This document shows positions 1 to 12,200 of a stretch of 64,000 nt of DNA, one piece after another. Every line of letters begins with the position of its first letter. Position 1 is the first letter of the stretch. The position numbers and the translations under genes were made by a program. Below the pieces are notes generated by a model. That model saw only the letters and a list, made by a program, of their open reading frames with translations, ran no database searches and was not told the DNA's origin. This DNA is from Triops longicaudatus. Its lineage: Eukaryota > Arthropoda > Branchiopoda > Notostraca > Triopsidae. The stretch covers positions 124,001-188,000 of the forward strand of contig JAGQDJ010000006.1 of the NCBI GenBank assembly GCA_022885665.1, read 5' to 3'.

Positions 1-62
1 CGTCGCCGTAAGCTACTATAGGAAGACCTTTAATTTTCCGTGCTGATAATAATACCTTGTAG

Positions 63-324
63 TGAAGCTGCTTGGGACAACCCAATACAAACAGCTTACA
101 GACTCCCTGAAGCTGCGGCAGCCGCCAACCCGGATAATACTTTCTTAACGAGCAAAGAAGCGAAAAGAAGTAGTGCCGAAGAAAGTTCCGCAGCTGTTAT
201 CACCGACACGAGTAAAAAGGAGAAAAGTTCGTCTAATTCTACAGCCAAGTGGCTTAAAAAACTTGTTAGCAAATCAGACAAAAGCAAGACTCGTAAAAAA
301 GAGGAAAAAGCCGTTGCTCTTTAA
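63..324 (+). CDS. 3'-terminal exon of an unknown gene (partial)
   Basis: An open frame enters after a possible acceptor (AG at 61-62, preceded by a T-rich stretch) and ends at a TAA at 322-324. About 87 residues are visible. They are rich in Ala, Ser, Lys and Glu, with a run of five Ala near the start and a strongly basic tail, KSDKSKTRKKEEK. The first codon is shared with an upstream exon outside the window, so the gene starts to the left. AATAAA motifs at 358-363 and 492-497 fit a 3' end just downstream. I do not recognise the family; the composition suggests a disordered C-terminal tail. An in-frame ATG at 40 lies before the acceptor, so a short independent ORF cannot be excluded. Confidence 0.5.
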
Positions 325-3300
325 AGAATGAAATTAATGTGATAGATGAAGGTGAATAATAAATGTACAGATATTGGGTGGTAACTACAAAAGTTTTTAC
401 GAACGTTAAAATACGGTCGCTGTGCCTTCAATTAAGACCTTTTGTAAGATACTGGAGAGCTGAATATGTATGACAGGAATGATATTTACATAATAAATAA
501 CGTTTACCTATAATTTGAAGAAAATTAGTCTGAGGAATCTGAAATAAAACTTCTTCCATTCATAACGACCGACCTGGGTTCATTCGTCCCAACTTCACAA
601 TATCCCAGGTGTAACTTGCGTGCATATAACTACGCTCCATTTAAGTCACCCACTATTGTGTGCAAAGAAACCAAAAGCTAGGATTACGAACTTACCTTAA
701 TTTCTCAACTCGTTAGTCTCCAGGGCAGCGAGGAAGTCCAAAAGCTTCCAAATGTGACTCATTTCTTAATTTGCGTGTAATTACTTTGGCCGGCACCTAC
801 TTCCCCGCAGGGTTATGGAAACACTGAAAAGCATCCAGACATTTTTTCCCGTCCACCTTTGGCCCCTTGCTATGCTCCTTCATCGCTGGCAACCACAAAA
901 TGACATCAGCCACTGCTCCATAATGGAAAAAGTACACCCTGGTTAAGGTCGTCTACTGCACTGAGACTTTAATTGAAAGCCATCCTGTGGAATGTCTGCG
1001 AGACGTTTCACGGTAGCTAAAGCACCGTTAGCTTTTGCTCATGAGCGTCCTGTACGGTAGCTTATGAGAAAGAACTTGGTGTCATCAATGAGCCATTAAT
1101 TGAGAGTTGTACGGGTCAAAGTTGTTGCAGTAAATTGTTTCTTGAAAAGAAGCTATAAGGTTGTGGTGGTCCTCCCAGAAGGCAATAACAGGATCGTTAG
1201 CTCATTTCTATCGAAAAATAAAGATTTTTTCTTTATGAAGATGAAGGGATTGAACGATCGGTTATGAAGTAAAAAAAAAAACGGGAAAAATATTTACGTG
1301 TTTAGCATACGTGATGTGCCGAAAGTCGTGGGTTGCTGAACGAAGCGAACGTAATGCGTAACTGATGCATATTCTCTAGGCGAGAAAGCGGACCCGGTTC
1401 CCTTCCCCGTGTAGCCGTTGCCCCACATTTCAAATCTCAAAACAGTATCCTTTTCTTTCTCCGGTTTTGAATTTCTTCAAGGAAGTAGCTGCCCACATTG
1501 TGTGATATCTGCCATCATCGGAAGCGGGAAAAATGAGTGAGCAGGTGACATACTCTTGCGTCAGGATCGTTTCAAGAGGAAACACAAGAGTCGAAGTTTC
1601 CTTTATGTCAAAAGAGATGAAGTTGTGAGTACTGCGCTATGCGTACCGTCTGATGTATAGCTCTGCATAATGAGAAAGAGCGTGAGGCCCAAAATCTTGC
1701 CGCACTGGTCGAACTAGGTCGCTCGGACCTTCTTACCTCAATTCCTGAATTACGCGCCTAATGCTCCGCTTCGCACGTACAAGCATTAGCCCTTACCGAC
1801 GGAGACTAGCTTTTGTACTATTGTAAGCTTTCGAAACACCATCTTCCCAAGTCAATAAAGTCGCTAGGTGGTATTTGCATGGTCATGGCCAAGGAGGTAG
1901 AAGCTTTTCGTGGACCTTTGAAATGCAGCTTTCGAGTCCTTCGCCTGCATCCCATGCACACTAAAAACCTGCCTATAGAGTACATGAAGGCAAATTATCG
2001 GAAAGCTGGCGAGTGCAGCTTTCTACATCTTGTCGATATCGTTTAGGTCTTACCACCTTTACGATCACAGACACCTCCCTACGAATAACAAGTGGAGGTT
2101 ATATTTCATCTTTTTAAGAAAGCCGCCTGCTTCAGGTCAGGCAATTGAGGTCAAATCGTCGTAACTTTTGCCTTGTTCTGTCATCACATGCATGGTAATG
2201 ATAGCAAACAAATGACTTCTGGCCCTTTTTCCGTTCATTGTTCAGCTGGGACTCTACAACCTTTCATTGCAAGGGCAAGGGAATCACCGCAAACGTTAGC
2301 GCAAAAGACCGGTAAAAGCAAATGAGATGTAACAACGCGAAATTAGTGGTATGAGTTTTTGCATGATTTTCCCTTTATCATGAGAGGAGTCTAAACTGTG
2401 GTTGCTAGGAAAGTTTACTGTCCTGAAGCCTTTGTGGGTTCTTGAAACCTACCTATAAGATTTCTCAAGTTATTTCACTCCCCCCACACCGTTGCATACT
2501 CGAGCCACGAGCTCGAGTGGAAAAGTAATACCGATCCCCCCCTTCGAAAATATCCAGGAAAAGTCCGGTTTCCTTTCTCCGCACGCTAAATCGGGTCATC
2601 AGGCTATTCTTTGAGCTGTTGGTCTGAGTTATGCCTCCCTTAAAAAGAAACTAGGAGTGGAGAAAGTTTCGCAGGGTACACAGTTTGCGTAGTCGGTTCC
2701 GGAAAGTTCCAAGGATGGAAAAAATGACCGCTACTATCGAGCCTCATCTCGAACCATTTTTAGTGCAATACGGCTAAGGAACATCGCAGGAAACGCTAAT
2801 GAAATCTGAAATTAAAGACGGTTCTGACCTGCTTTCTTCAGTAAAAGCCATAACCCAACCTTGATGCATTTATGATTAAGGAAAGAAAAAAAGGGCCGGG
2901 CGAGGGTGAAGGTCAACAAGATAAGAGTACAGCGTTTGCAGTCTACTTAAAAAGTAAGTCCACCACGGAAGGGGAAGTTTGCTTAGTTAACTGCTTGTGC
3001 TATTTGATCCGAAGCTTTTTAACATTTCGAACAATAGAGCTAGCCAAGATAAAAACTGCAAAGTGGGAATGACAATTAGCTCTTGCGTGGAAAAGGGAAC
3101 AAGTTAAGAATAAGGAAGACCCGCTACGAACACTAGACACGCTTAGTTGTACATTAACGCATTAACACTTTTGCATTGTCTTTATCTGCAACTTTGTGGT
3201 AAAGCAGCAAAAAATCTGCACCTTTCTTCTGCCTTTTTTTACGATAAAAACAAGCTAAGTCCATTGGAGCTTTGCAAACTTCAAGGAATAAAACTCGTTG

Positions 3301-3784
3301 TTTGACTTCTAAGTGGAGCAGTACGCAGCTCTTGGCTAGACGATGAAAGATTTCGAGTGTAGTCAGGGACGAGTTTGACAATTTTTTCTCTCTTCTTCTG
3401 ATGAGTCCGGGTATAAGGCATTTGGTGAGTTGCGTTACAGATAAGGAGAAAATAACCTGATGGCTATGGGGCACCCCACGCATTATTACCAATATTCTGC
3501 GTTGGCATAACGCCGCACTCATTCTCAGGCTTTTGGGGGGCTCTCAAGAGAAAGAGAAACAGCTAATACACTAACCATAAAAAAAACATATTGGGTACAG
3601 TGGGTACAGTGGTATATAGGCTGACACTAACGCGTACGTAATTAGCCTAATTATCCAAGATGTTTAATCCAAGAGGTGCGGCGGTCACTGTTGTTAGATA
3701 AGGTTCCAGTTTTATGAGCTACAGAGGACAAACATCAATGGGCGAAGCCTTATACACACCTTGACAGCCTAAACATTAGCATTT

Positions 3785-3823
3785 ATGGGTCACGACAGAA
3801 AGGAAGTTTCCGCTGTGACCCAT
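3785..3823. repeat. Inverted repeat, 9-bp perfect arms
   Basis: The arm ATGGGTCAC at 3785-3793 is matched by its exact reverse complement GTGACCCAT at 3815-3823. The loop is 21 bases. It lies in the gap upstream of the 4929-5978 gene. It could be a small hairpin or a chance palindrome; I see no surrounding element. Confidence 0.5.
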
Positions 3824-4713
3824 ACAGATAGGTTTTCTTTCACAACTTTTGGCTGCGTTGTAAAACAAAAGTTCAAAGAAGCAGCCTTAAGACAGAAAAA
3901 AAAGCGGCATATACGAGGTGTGTGTTTCTGAAATTGCTGAAGGTCAATAACTGTTGCCATTGATCAGTAAGCTTGGCAGCTTCTGTGCAAGATGCCAAGT
4001 CACATCATAAACCTACAAAGCAGACGTAATGCAACCTAATGCTGCTTCCTAACTGGACTGATAATTTACCAAGACAGGCTTGGACTATTAAGTTAGCATT
4101 CCCCCTAATTACCGAGAATACCATTTGGTTCACGTAATAGCTGAAGAATATTTTGGCCACATTTCTCTGCTGTCAGCATAGCGGAAAATAGAGTGAAAAA
4201 GGAAAAGAGTAAAAACACCGTTGTAAAGCTGGTTAGAAAAGTCTTTATATTCAACAAGACACATGTTGCTTCAGTTATGTCTTAAGCTGCTATACCAGCT
4301 TACAAAAGTAGCAAAGTCATAATGTTTAACTTGACAAGAAAGTTGAGTGACCCACCAACATTTCTTTCGGGAAATGAAGCCTACATTTACATTACCAAGC
4401 CTAAATTTAACCTTAGCATTCGAACCTAAACTGAGCTTCTTTGCCTGTGCTATGCAATGCATCACCTGTGACCAATTGGATTTCATGCGAAAGTCCATGA
4501 CAGGACACGAAAGAGGATCCCCCCGTCTTTGAATGAAATTAACGAGAAAGTGTCCGAAATTCTTTTCTACTTTTTAAAACTACTACAATAACCTCGATTT
4601 CATTGGAACCCAAAAGAAGGAAAAGCTGTCGTGGTCTTGGGGAAGGACTTCTCCATGTGATGTAGGCTACGGGCTAGCGTCCCATGCCGAGTGGCACAGA
4701 AGACGCACACGGG

Positions 4714-4719
4714 TATATA
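4714..4719 (+). promoter_or_regulatory. TATA box of the gene at 4929
   Basis: TATATA lies about 33 bases before an initiator-like ACAGTTC at 4746-4752. That start site would give a 5' UTR of about 180 bases before the ATG at 4929. Confidence 0.55.
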
Positions 4720-4928
4720 CAGGGGAGCCACACCGACCTGGGACAACAGTTCGTGGCCAGCTTCTCAAGCAAACACAACTTCTCTTACAAAAGGGAAGCA
4801 ACTCGGTCTTCAAATCAGCTTAAGTTTAAATCACCAAGCCTACCTTCACGGTAAACTTTAATTGTGCATTTAAGTGACTCGTGAAGCCGTTGCATCTTCC
4901 CGTTAAACCTTGGAACGATTCTTGAACC

Positions 4929-5978
4929 ATGAGGTCCATGAACGTGTTGCTCGTTTGCGCCTTATTGGCAGTTCCTGCTGCCTGGGCTAGTCCTCTCAAA
5001 GACAACCAATTTGCTAGCCGAGCGTTGGATACTTCATCGGCCGCAGATCAGAAACTAGACACCGCTATCGAAACCAAGAAAAGCGCCCGCGAAGACAAAT
5101 CCCTCAAGTTCGACAAAGTGGAAAAAGAAACCCACAGCAAAGCCGAGGCCTCCTCTAAAGACGTAGCCACCAACGACCGCGAAGGTAAGTCCGCAAAGTA
5201 CCCCCAACAAGCCTACGCCGCCCCGCAACACTACGCTGCTCCAGCGGCACCCCAATCCTACGCCCCGTCCCACATCCCGACTCCCGTGTATAGCAACCCT
5301 AATGAAGATGCCATCGGGTTCGTTTACTACTACCTTCCCCAAATTGCTGAGAAGAAATACCCTAAAATTAAGGATTACATGCCTTACATTCGCCGCTACT
5401 CCCCTTACTTCTTACCCGTCATGCGCCGTGTTGCCACTGAAGTCTGGTCTGTGGGAACCATTGTTGGTTTGACTTTGGGTGCCATTGGAGCCCTTGCCAC
5501 CTTGCCCGCCCTTACCGGTGCCGTCATCGGACGCAAGCGCCGTGATTTGAACGAAGCCCAAGCCATTCAAGACATTGACAAAGAGACGTTTGTCGAACTG
5601 TCCCGCAATGTCGACCGCGTCTTGGAAACCTACTTGCGCGCCTTCCAAAAGGAAACTTGCTTGGAGAAATTCTCTTGCGAAGCTGGTGAACTAACTGCCC
5701 GTGTAGGAAGTTTCATCGCCAATCCACTTTTCGCGTAAGATATAAAATGAGAGCACTTGCACCGTAAAAGAATAAGACATGCATCACAATAAGTTTTACA
5801 CAAACAGGAATATAACGGATTTCTTTTCTTTTTAATTTTTCAATGCAGGCTTTTGGAGCCCCTTGTTCCCGAATACATGCAAAACAAGTTCTTGGCATTC
5901 AAACACGGCCTCAAATCACGCTCAGTGAAAGAATGTAACGCATCGTACAAGTGCAGCGTCCCTTCCTTCTTCCGTTAA
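4929..5978 (+). CDS. Secreted or membrane-anchored protein with RKRR motif, family not recognised
   Basis: Two exons, 4929-5734 and 5849-5978, join across a 114-base GT-AG intron to give 311 residues. The unspliced frame would stop just inside the intron at 5736, but splicing GC|G restores frame and adds 42 residues. Residues 1-20 form a clear signal peptide (cleavage after AAWA). A charged Lys/Glu-rich stretch and an Ala/Pro/Tyr repeat region follow, to about residue 115. A hydrophobic segment, residues 173-200, is followed at once by RKRR (202-205), a furin-like basic site. Four cysteines form two spaced pairs, C244/C250 and C298/C304, the second pair on exon 2. The layout suggests a secreted or type I protein processed after the hydrophobic segment, with a disulphide-bonded C-terminal part. 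This is inference; I do not know the family. AATAAA at 6167-6172 ends the unit. Confidence 0.88.
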
Positions 5979-6065
5979 AGCACGCGATCGCCAGGATCTT
6001 TGAATGAGCGAAATCGAGCTAAAGGTCGAGCAGGCTCTCGACTTTTTTAAGCTTTTGTTACATAA

Positions 6066-6071
6066 TTTATT
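6066..6071 (-). terminator. Polyadenylation signal of the C1q gene
   Basis: TTTATT on + is AATAAA on -. It lies about 190 bases beyond the C1q stop at 6263-6265 and before the + strand gene's own signal, so the two 3' UTRs probably overlap. Confidence 0.5.
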
Positions 6072-6166
6072 TCCTCAACCCAATGTACACTCGTGCCGGC
6101 CATGTTTGTCTGTTGTATCTAACGTGGATGACCGCTAACGTCATCTTACCCATGCTTTTTTTGCTC

Positions 6167-6172
6167 AATAAA
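6167..6172 (+). terminator. Polyadenylation signal of the 4929-5978 gene
   Basis: AATAAA lies 189 bases after the TAA stop. It is inside the region expected to be 3' UTR of the convergent C1q gene. Confidence 0.6.
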
Positions 6173-6262
6173 ACTAAACCCCATCTACTTTACAACACAC
6201 CGTTATATCAAACTTAAACGACGGACAAAACATTCCAGATCGCTGATATCTACAATGTATGA

Positions 6263-7928
6263 CTAACGAATCCGGAACCCAGAAAAGCTGGTATATCCTC
6301 GTCCTACAGTATTACCTTCATGCAAAGTGCCTTCTTGCAAAAGTAAGTAAACTCGGTCGTTCGCGTTCAGACTCAGCAACGCCGAATTGCTGCCGGTTTG
6401 GTAGCCCGTGCTGTCACCCCATGCAGAAACGATTTCTTGGTTGTTGCGCACCAGGGTCAATCTACACCGAAAAAAGTATAAGAGATAAGTTTCTACTCTA
6501 CAACAGCGTACTCCTACTAGAATCACAACTCAACCTACAAGACCTCTTCTTTTTTGTATTTGTCTGATCTGGGTGAACGGGATCCTTGCTTTAGACACGG
6601 TACGTGTGGCCGCGTGCCTGCCAAGATGAGTATTTTTTTCTCTTCCTCTTTTTCTCCAGATCAAACGTGGGACGAACCTGACCTAGTTTTATCGAGGTAC
6701 TTCTCCCTGGCCTGGAAGTTGACATGATTGCTCCCAGGTACCTTCCACTCTGTACCTCATTAGCTCCCTAAATACACGCTGCAATCCCCAACGCACTGTC
6801 AAAAGGGCGATTCCCGCGCTCTTCAGACTTGACTCCTCTTCCGACTATTTCACAGCTCTGAGGATTACACCTTTACACACTCCTCTATACCTAGTTTTCC
6901 CTGATATATTCCCACGTTGTAGGAGCCCTAATCACTGTCACAGGGCGTAATAGTCGTAAAGTTTCTCTTTACCCAGCAATGATCCTTGCCGAGCATGTTA
7001 CCTTTTTTTCTCAAAAAGAGCGTATAAAAACAGGAAATGGAATCCTCAAACGCAACGCAGCCACGGGCAGTTTTGATGAAACGTACGCGTGCATAATGAG
7101 GGTTCTAGAGTTCTACTGACCCACTAAACAGGAAGCCATCCAACAACTTAACTAAGCAAGCTCGTTGCGTCAAAGGAACGAAAAAAGTGCGTTTTTAACA
7201 AAGAGCGGTGTTCTAGAACCTTTTTTGTGTTATTTTCCACTAGGGCTTACTTGAACTGACGCGATGCAGGTGACAACGCGCTAAAAGCAAAGTAGTAGAC
7301 TCCCGGGTAGTAACAGACAAACTCGCTGCGATCTGGATACCAGCCGTAACCCACATCGGTGATGGTGTGATCAAAGCGTACTTGGGTCACGGCAGTTCGC
7401 GTGTAATCGGAAGCTCGAGTAGCCGAGAAAGCCACAGTGTCGGCCGACACGGAACCCGGAGGTAAAAGGCTACCGCCGTTAGTTACTCCAAAGTTGGGAT
7501 TCAACGGATTTATCCCATTGTTGAAAGTCCCTGGGGTGCCAAATTGGCCGGGTGCTAATGGTAAACCGGGCGATGGAGCAATTTGTCCAGGAATTAAGGA
7601 ACCTTGGTTGTAGAAAGGGTCCGCTGCAAACTGCGGCTGAGGCCGGGTATCACCTTTAGCACGGACCTTCACACCTGCTACAAAACCCATGTCGTAAATT
7701 AGTGCTAAAATCTCTTAAAACCACCGTAACACTTACTGAGACCCGACAAGTTATCGTGCGGCGACAACAATCCTGAATCTATATTGTCCGCTTCGAGCTC
7801 AGTCTCCTTGCAGAAACCAAATGCGCAAACCAGAAGCACGCCAAAAATTATTCTGTACAATTTAAAAAATTAATTTTGATGTAAAAAATGTGAATATTTC
7901 TTAAAAATTACTTAAGAAGAGTTTCCAT
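6263..7928 (-). CDS. Secreted C1q-domain protein
   Basis: Four coding exons on the minus strand (7928-7912, 7852-7737, 7674-7251, 6461-6263) encode 251 residues. The first exon carries only 17 coding bases, METLL plus part of a Lys codon. Residues 1-17 form a signal peptide. Residues 53-122 are a Pro/Gly/Asn-rich linker without regular collagen triplets. Residues 124-251 form one C1q jelly-roll domain: the aromatic FSA start, the middle FDHTITDVGYGW and YPGVYYFAFSA, and the final SFSGFRI are all visible. The domain is split by a 789-base intron. C1q proteins form trimers and act as extracellular pattern-binding lectins in many invertebrates; the ligand here is unknown. Intron 2 ends in TAGCAG, a tandem acceptor: using the upstream AG starts exon 3 at 7677 and adds one residue. 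A TATA box lies 63-70 bases before the ATG. Confidence 0.9.
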
Positions 7929-7990
7929 TCTTGCACTATTCGTTTCGAAAGACATTTGACGTTTGACATGCTTTTTGCCGACCCAAGCCG

Positions 7991-7998
7991 TATTTATA
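7991..7998 (-). promoter_or_regulatory. TATA box of the C1q gene
   Basis: TATAAATA read on the minus strand lies 63 bases or more upstream of the ATG at 7928. It predicts a start site near 7965 and a 5' UTR of about 35-40 bases, which supports the very short first coding exon. Confidence 0.65.
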
Positions 7999-9282
7999 CA
8001 TCGCATTTTTGTGCCTAACCTCGTTAAACAAACTTGACTCAAGAGAAAACGACGAAACAAATTATGTTGAGGGTTTTCTGTGAAAAAAGGATGTCCGTTC
8101 GTGCTTTTGTATACATTACGAAAACGAAAGTTTCGGACATCAAACAAGCGTCCTTTTCTGTACTTTCTTTTTCTATTTCTTCAATTTCGAGTCTTGGTTT
8201 TTGGGTCTATTTGAAGAAGCCATACATCAGTGAAAGTTATCTTTGTATAAAAATTGGAAAAGAATAAAATGAATAGATCTTTCTGAATGCAGTTTTTGAT
8301 ACAATAGTGAACGCCAATCCGTTTGCTTTCAAAGAGCAAGAAAAAACTTTCAGTAAGGATAACAAAACTTGTGTGCCCACCAAAGTGACGACACTACGTT
8401 CATTTCTTGAAAATTTACCCGTTTAACAAGTAAAGTAACAATTTCCGTACTTCCAGGCTATTTGTTAGTGCGCGACTGGGTTTTTCCTCACCTAACGCGT
8501 GGATCGCATTTGTATTACCAAGGACGATTTTCTTTCAATGCGAAACGTAATGCGAAGTATGTTCAAATAACCATGTTAAGCGTGGGAATTCACACCTTAT
8601 GAATGTGTATTGTGAAATATATGGACTGCCCAAAGTATGCTAGGAATGCAGAACGCGTGAACGGGGTAAAGTAACCAAGCATCAAAACTAGCGTCAACTC
8701 GATTCTCAGCGGACCATCGTTTTTCACGGTCACTAGTTCAACGCCACGTAACTATCTTTTCTTACTGTGTTAACACTTTTAAGGAAAAACAAAAAGATGA
8801 GAAAGAAAAGGAGACTTTGTTATGAGGTATATTGTCGTGTTTCATTTAGTACCTGGCAGTAATGCAACCATGATTATGGAACGATTTACACTCTTTCATT
8901 TTCACAAAAAAACAGCACATAAAATGGCTTAGTGCAAATTCAAGAACACTGAATGATAAACTTCCACCTTATTCACTGCAAATGATCGAATCACGGCCAA
9001 AAGAGGCTACGAGCTCACCGGGCTCAGTTAACGAAAAAAAGTCGTTGGCTTTTCATTCAAAAGCCCCCTCTCCCCAAACCCAAAAAGTAGCAGATCAAAT
9101 TCGACGAAAACCTCTCGTTATTGCCAACAATGTTTCTTTGTAAGTCATGGATCACTCTTTTAACTGCCGAGCCGCAAACATATTTTCAAACTCTCTCTGA
9201 TATACCGAGGCAACGGCATTAAATCGAAAAACCAACAACAATGAAAAGGGAAAAATGCAACACAACAGAACAACAGAATCAT
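7999..9282. other. Spacer between the C1q promoter and the eEF2K 3' end
   Basis: About 1.3 kb holds the upstream region of the C1q gene and the unseen 3' UTR of the kinase gene. I see no further exon. No clear AATAAA for the kinase gene was found near its stop. Confidence 0.4.
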
Positions 9283-12200
9283 CTACTCCTCCATTTGCGC
9301 CGACAACTCTTCGGCTAACGCATAGTACTTATTGGCAATGCGACCTTTCATAGCCGCCATAGCTTCATCAGCAGCACTCGTATACAGCTCAACTGTGAAG
9401 GGATATTTTTAGTAAGAAACATGGAATATAATTAAAGGTATTAAACGTGCTGTGAAGCTACATTAAAAAGTGATATGCAGATTTTTTTTTTTTAAATAAT
9501 ACCTGCTTGGGCTATGTCTTTCTCGATTCCGAAGCCGCCTTGAGCATAGATTTCGGCTTGGCGAGCTAACAATTGATAATTCGGGTCATCCATGGTTCCA
9601 TCGTAATGGCCAGATTCATCTTCTCCTCCTTCAACAGCAGCTTGGTACCAACGCACGGCTTCCTCCCAAGATTTCCTCCTACGTAGTTCAAACAAAGAAA
9701 CAGTGCAAATACCCGTTAAAACCTCTTATTGAAATAGATTTGTCTGCCGTACCTCGATCCCATTCCTAGACCTGAATCAAAGCCTTTGGCCAGAAACACC
9801 ATCGCATGTCGGTCACCAGCTTGGGCGGCTTGGATCATGAAATCCACGCCCATGTCTGTGTTTTCCGGAGTGTCTTCAACCGTCAGGTCAGGGAGGACAT
9901 CGTGAGGTAAGTGCAGCCCAATGCGCGCCATGGTAATTATCGCTTCTAGAATCCCCAATTGCGCTGCTGTGCGCAAGTGAAATAACGCAGCAGCGTGGTC
10001 ATAGCCATCCACCCCAGGCGTGATGAAACGTTGTAACTCATGGTACTTGGCTACTTGTAAATGCACCTAAATTAAAAACAAAACCACGTTTTTCTGTTAT
10101 TCTATGCAAGTCCGACAGAATTCAGCAACACGATGCCTTAACGTTTTTTGACAACCTTGAAAATCGACAACAAATGCGCACAGCAAACGGGAAATGCGCC
10201 ATGACAACCGAATCGTACTTACTGACGTTACCCGCAAGTAAAAGACATTACTGCCCCAAGGGGAAGTCTTACACTTATCATGAAGCTTTTCAAAAATAAA
10301 CTCATAACATAAGCTCGCCCTACGATCGCATAATTCCTGTTCACAGACAACATTACGTAGTAATAGTACGTTAAATTTTGCATGGGAATAATCGAAATGT
10401 AATTACTAATTTATGAATGAAAAGAATACGTATAAAAGTTACGAACACAAAGCAATACGAAAACGCTGTCAGGCCCCGAACAAATAGAAAAGTTCATTCG
10501 CTATCAGATGACTTACAAAAACACCTTCATTTCTATTTATAACCCTCTTTAAATAAGCGTTACGTGTTCCTTTTGAATTTGTATGTTAAAGGATTTCAAA
10601 ATACTAAAAACTAACGGGATACAATCTAAAACGCAACAAAAAATAATAAAAAAGACTCTAAATCTATATTTACAGAGCCTTAACGAGAGGACAACAATTT
10701 CGACGAGTTTTGCACGAAAAATTCAATTTGCTCTGCCTTTTATGTGTAGCAATTTCAAAGCAACTCGAAGGACAGCGTATGTACCATTCACTTTAGTTGA
10801 AATAGTTACAGCTAAGCATTTTGAACAGGCCAAAGGGTGCCTACGGGCAAGATAATTGTATAAGCAATACTTGCTCCCTGCTGCCACTTGGCCCACGACA
10901 GATGTGAAAGGAGAGTATGCTGAAACCATAATTATCATAGTAAATCGTGTGGCAGCCGTCCTATTCAAATAAAAAAAAAATCCATTTGGAGTGAACATAC
11001 CTCCCCTAGAATGGATCCTCCCCTTTTCTCGGTGCCCAATTTACGATATTCCATCTCTGCGTGGATGCAAGACGGTCGACTTTTTTGCTGCACCATATCC
11101 CGGAAGGCCAAGCGATCTTGCTCTTGGGTAATGGAGCCCGACGAGCATTCTGTCATGAGACGACGACGACGTGGCATTCGTGAAGCGGACCCCGAGAACG
11201 CTCGAGGACGTCTTTCACTGTCACCCATGCCGGAATCGAATCTCGTACGGAACTCAATGCCTCCTGTCGAATCATCATCTTCTCCCTCGGGCTAAATCAA
11301 AGCCACGAAATCAACGTTGAGATAAATGCCACGAAATGTAAGGACTTAGAGTTAGTTACCTCATCCACATTAAGTTCAATGGGGCTTTCGGATAAACTGG
11401 AGCAAGAGCCAATACTGGAGCTTGAACGCATTCGCAGAAAATCATGCAAGTGAGACCGTTCATACTCGTTGGGGAAAATCACAATTTCTTCCTTTCCGCG
11501 GCTTACTGTCTTGCTCAGTTTCTAGAATACGAAAGAAGCACATATAACTGAGCACGATTTAAGTTATGAACACCTAAGTAGTTCAAAAACAACGTGAAAC
11601 GCAAAATCTCCCTGAAGGAGTCATAAATATTATGTGTCCTGTTAATACTCTTGAAAGAGTTTATGATCAAGGAAACCCTTCACGCGTTTCATTACCTGTT
11701 TACTAGCTAAACAGCTTAGCTCGGACTCTTCAGCTGGCGCCAAGTCAAAACGTGACAAACCTAAGCTTTCGCAAATGGTGTTGCACACATGCGAATGAAA
11801 GAACAATGCCATTCCCCTTGTTCCCAAGTTCCCGTCACCGTACTCAATACCTAAAATAGCAATAAACCTAGTAGAATTTCTAGGATATTTGCGATGAATG
11901 CTCTAATTACCCGCGGCAGTATGAATTTGAGGATCGGTGTAGAGGTCACCTACTCCTTGAACATCCACCACGATCAATTCATGTCCAGATTGCTCAAAAG
12001 TAAAGTGACTAAATGCATGAGGAGTCTGACGCAGGACGTGATCATCGACGTACCCCGAATTGGAGTTGTACTTCACGTACTCTCCCTCAATAAAGTTTTC
12101 AACATGAAACAAAGGTTTACCGGGACGCTCAAAAAATTCTAATACAGCCATTTGCATAATATCCACCTACAATTGTTAAACAGATCAGTATGACTTTAAA

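Larger units (their letters stand above)
325..4928. other. Intergenic stretch, 4.6 kb
   Basis: I see no convincing exon on either strand. The scattered ORFs (for example 1813-2046 on + and 3154-3522 on -) show no recognisable domain and no splice context. Possible poly(A) signals of the left-edge gene lie near the start, and the TATA promoter of the next gene lies near the end. A hairpin-forming inverted repeat lies at 3785-3823 and a shorter one at 2498-2518. The 9-base unit GGGTACAGT occurs twice in tandem near 3595. Confidence 0.5.

Noticed and set aside
3154..3522. 122-codon minus ORF
   Set aside because: No domain, no nearby promoter or splice partner, and composition like the surrounding non-coding DNA.
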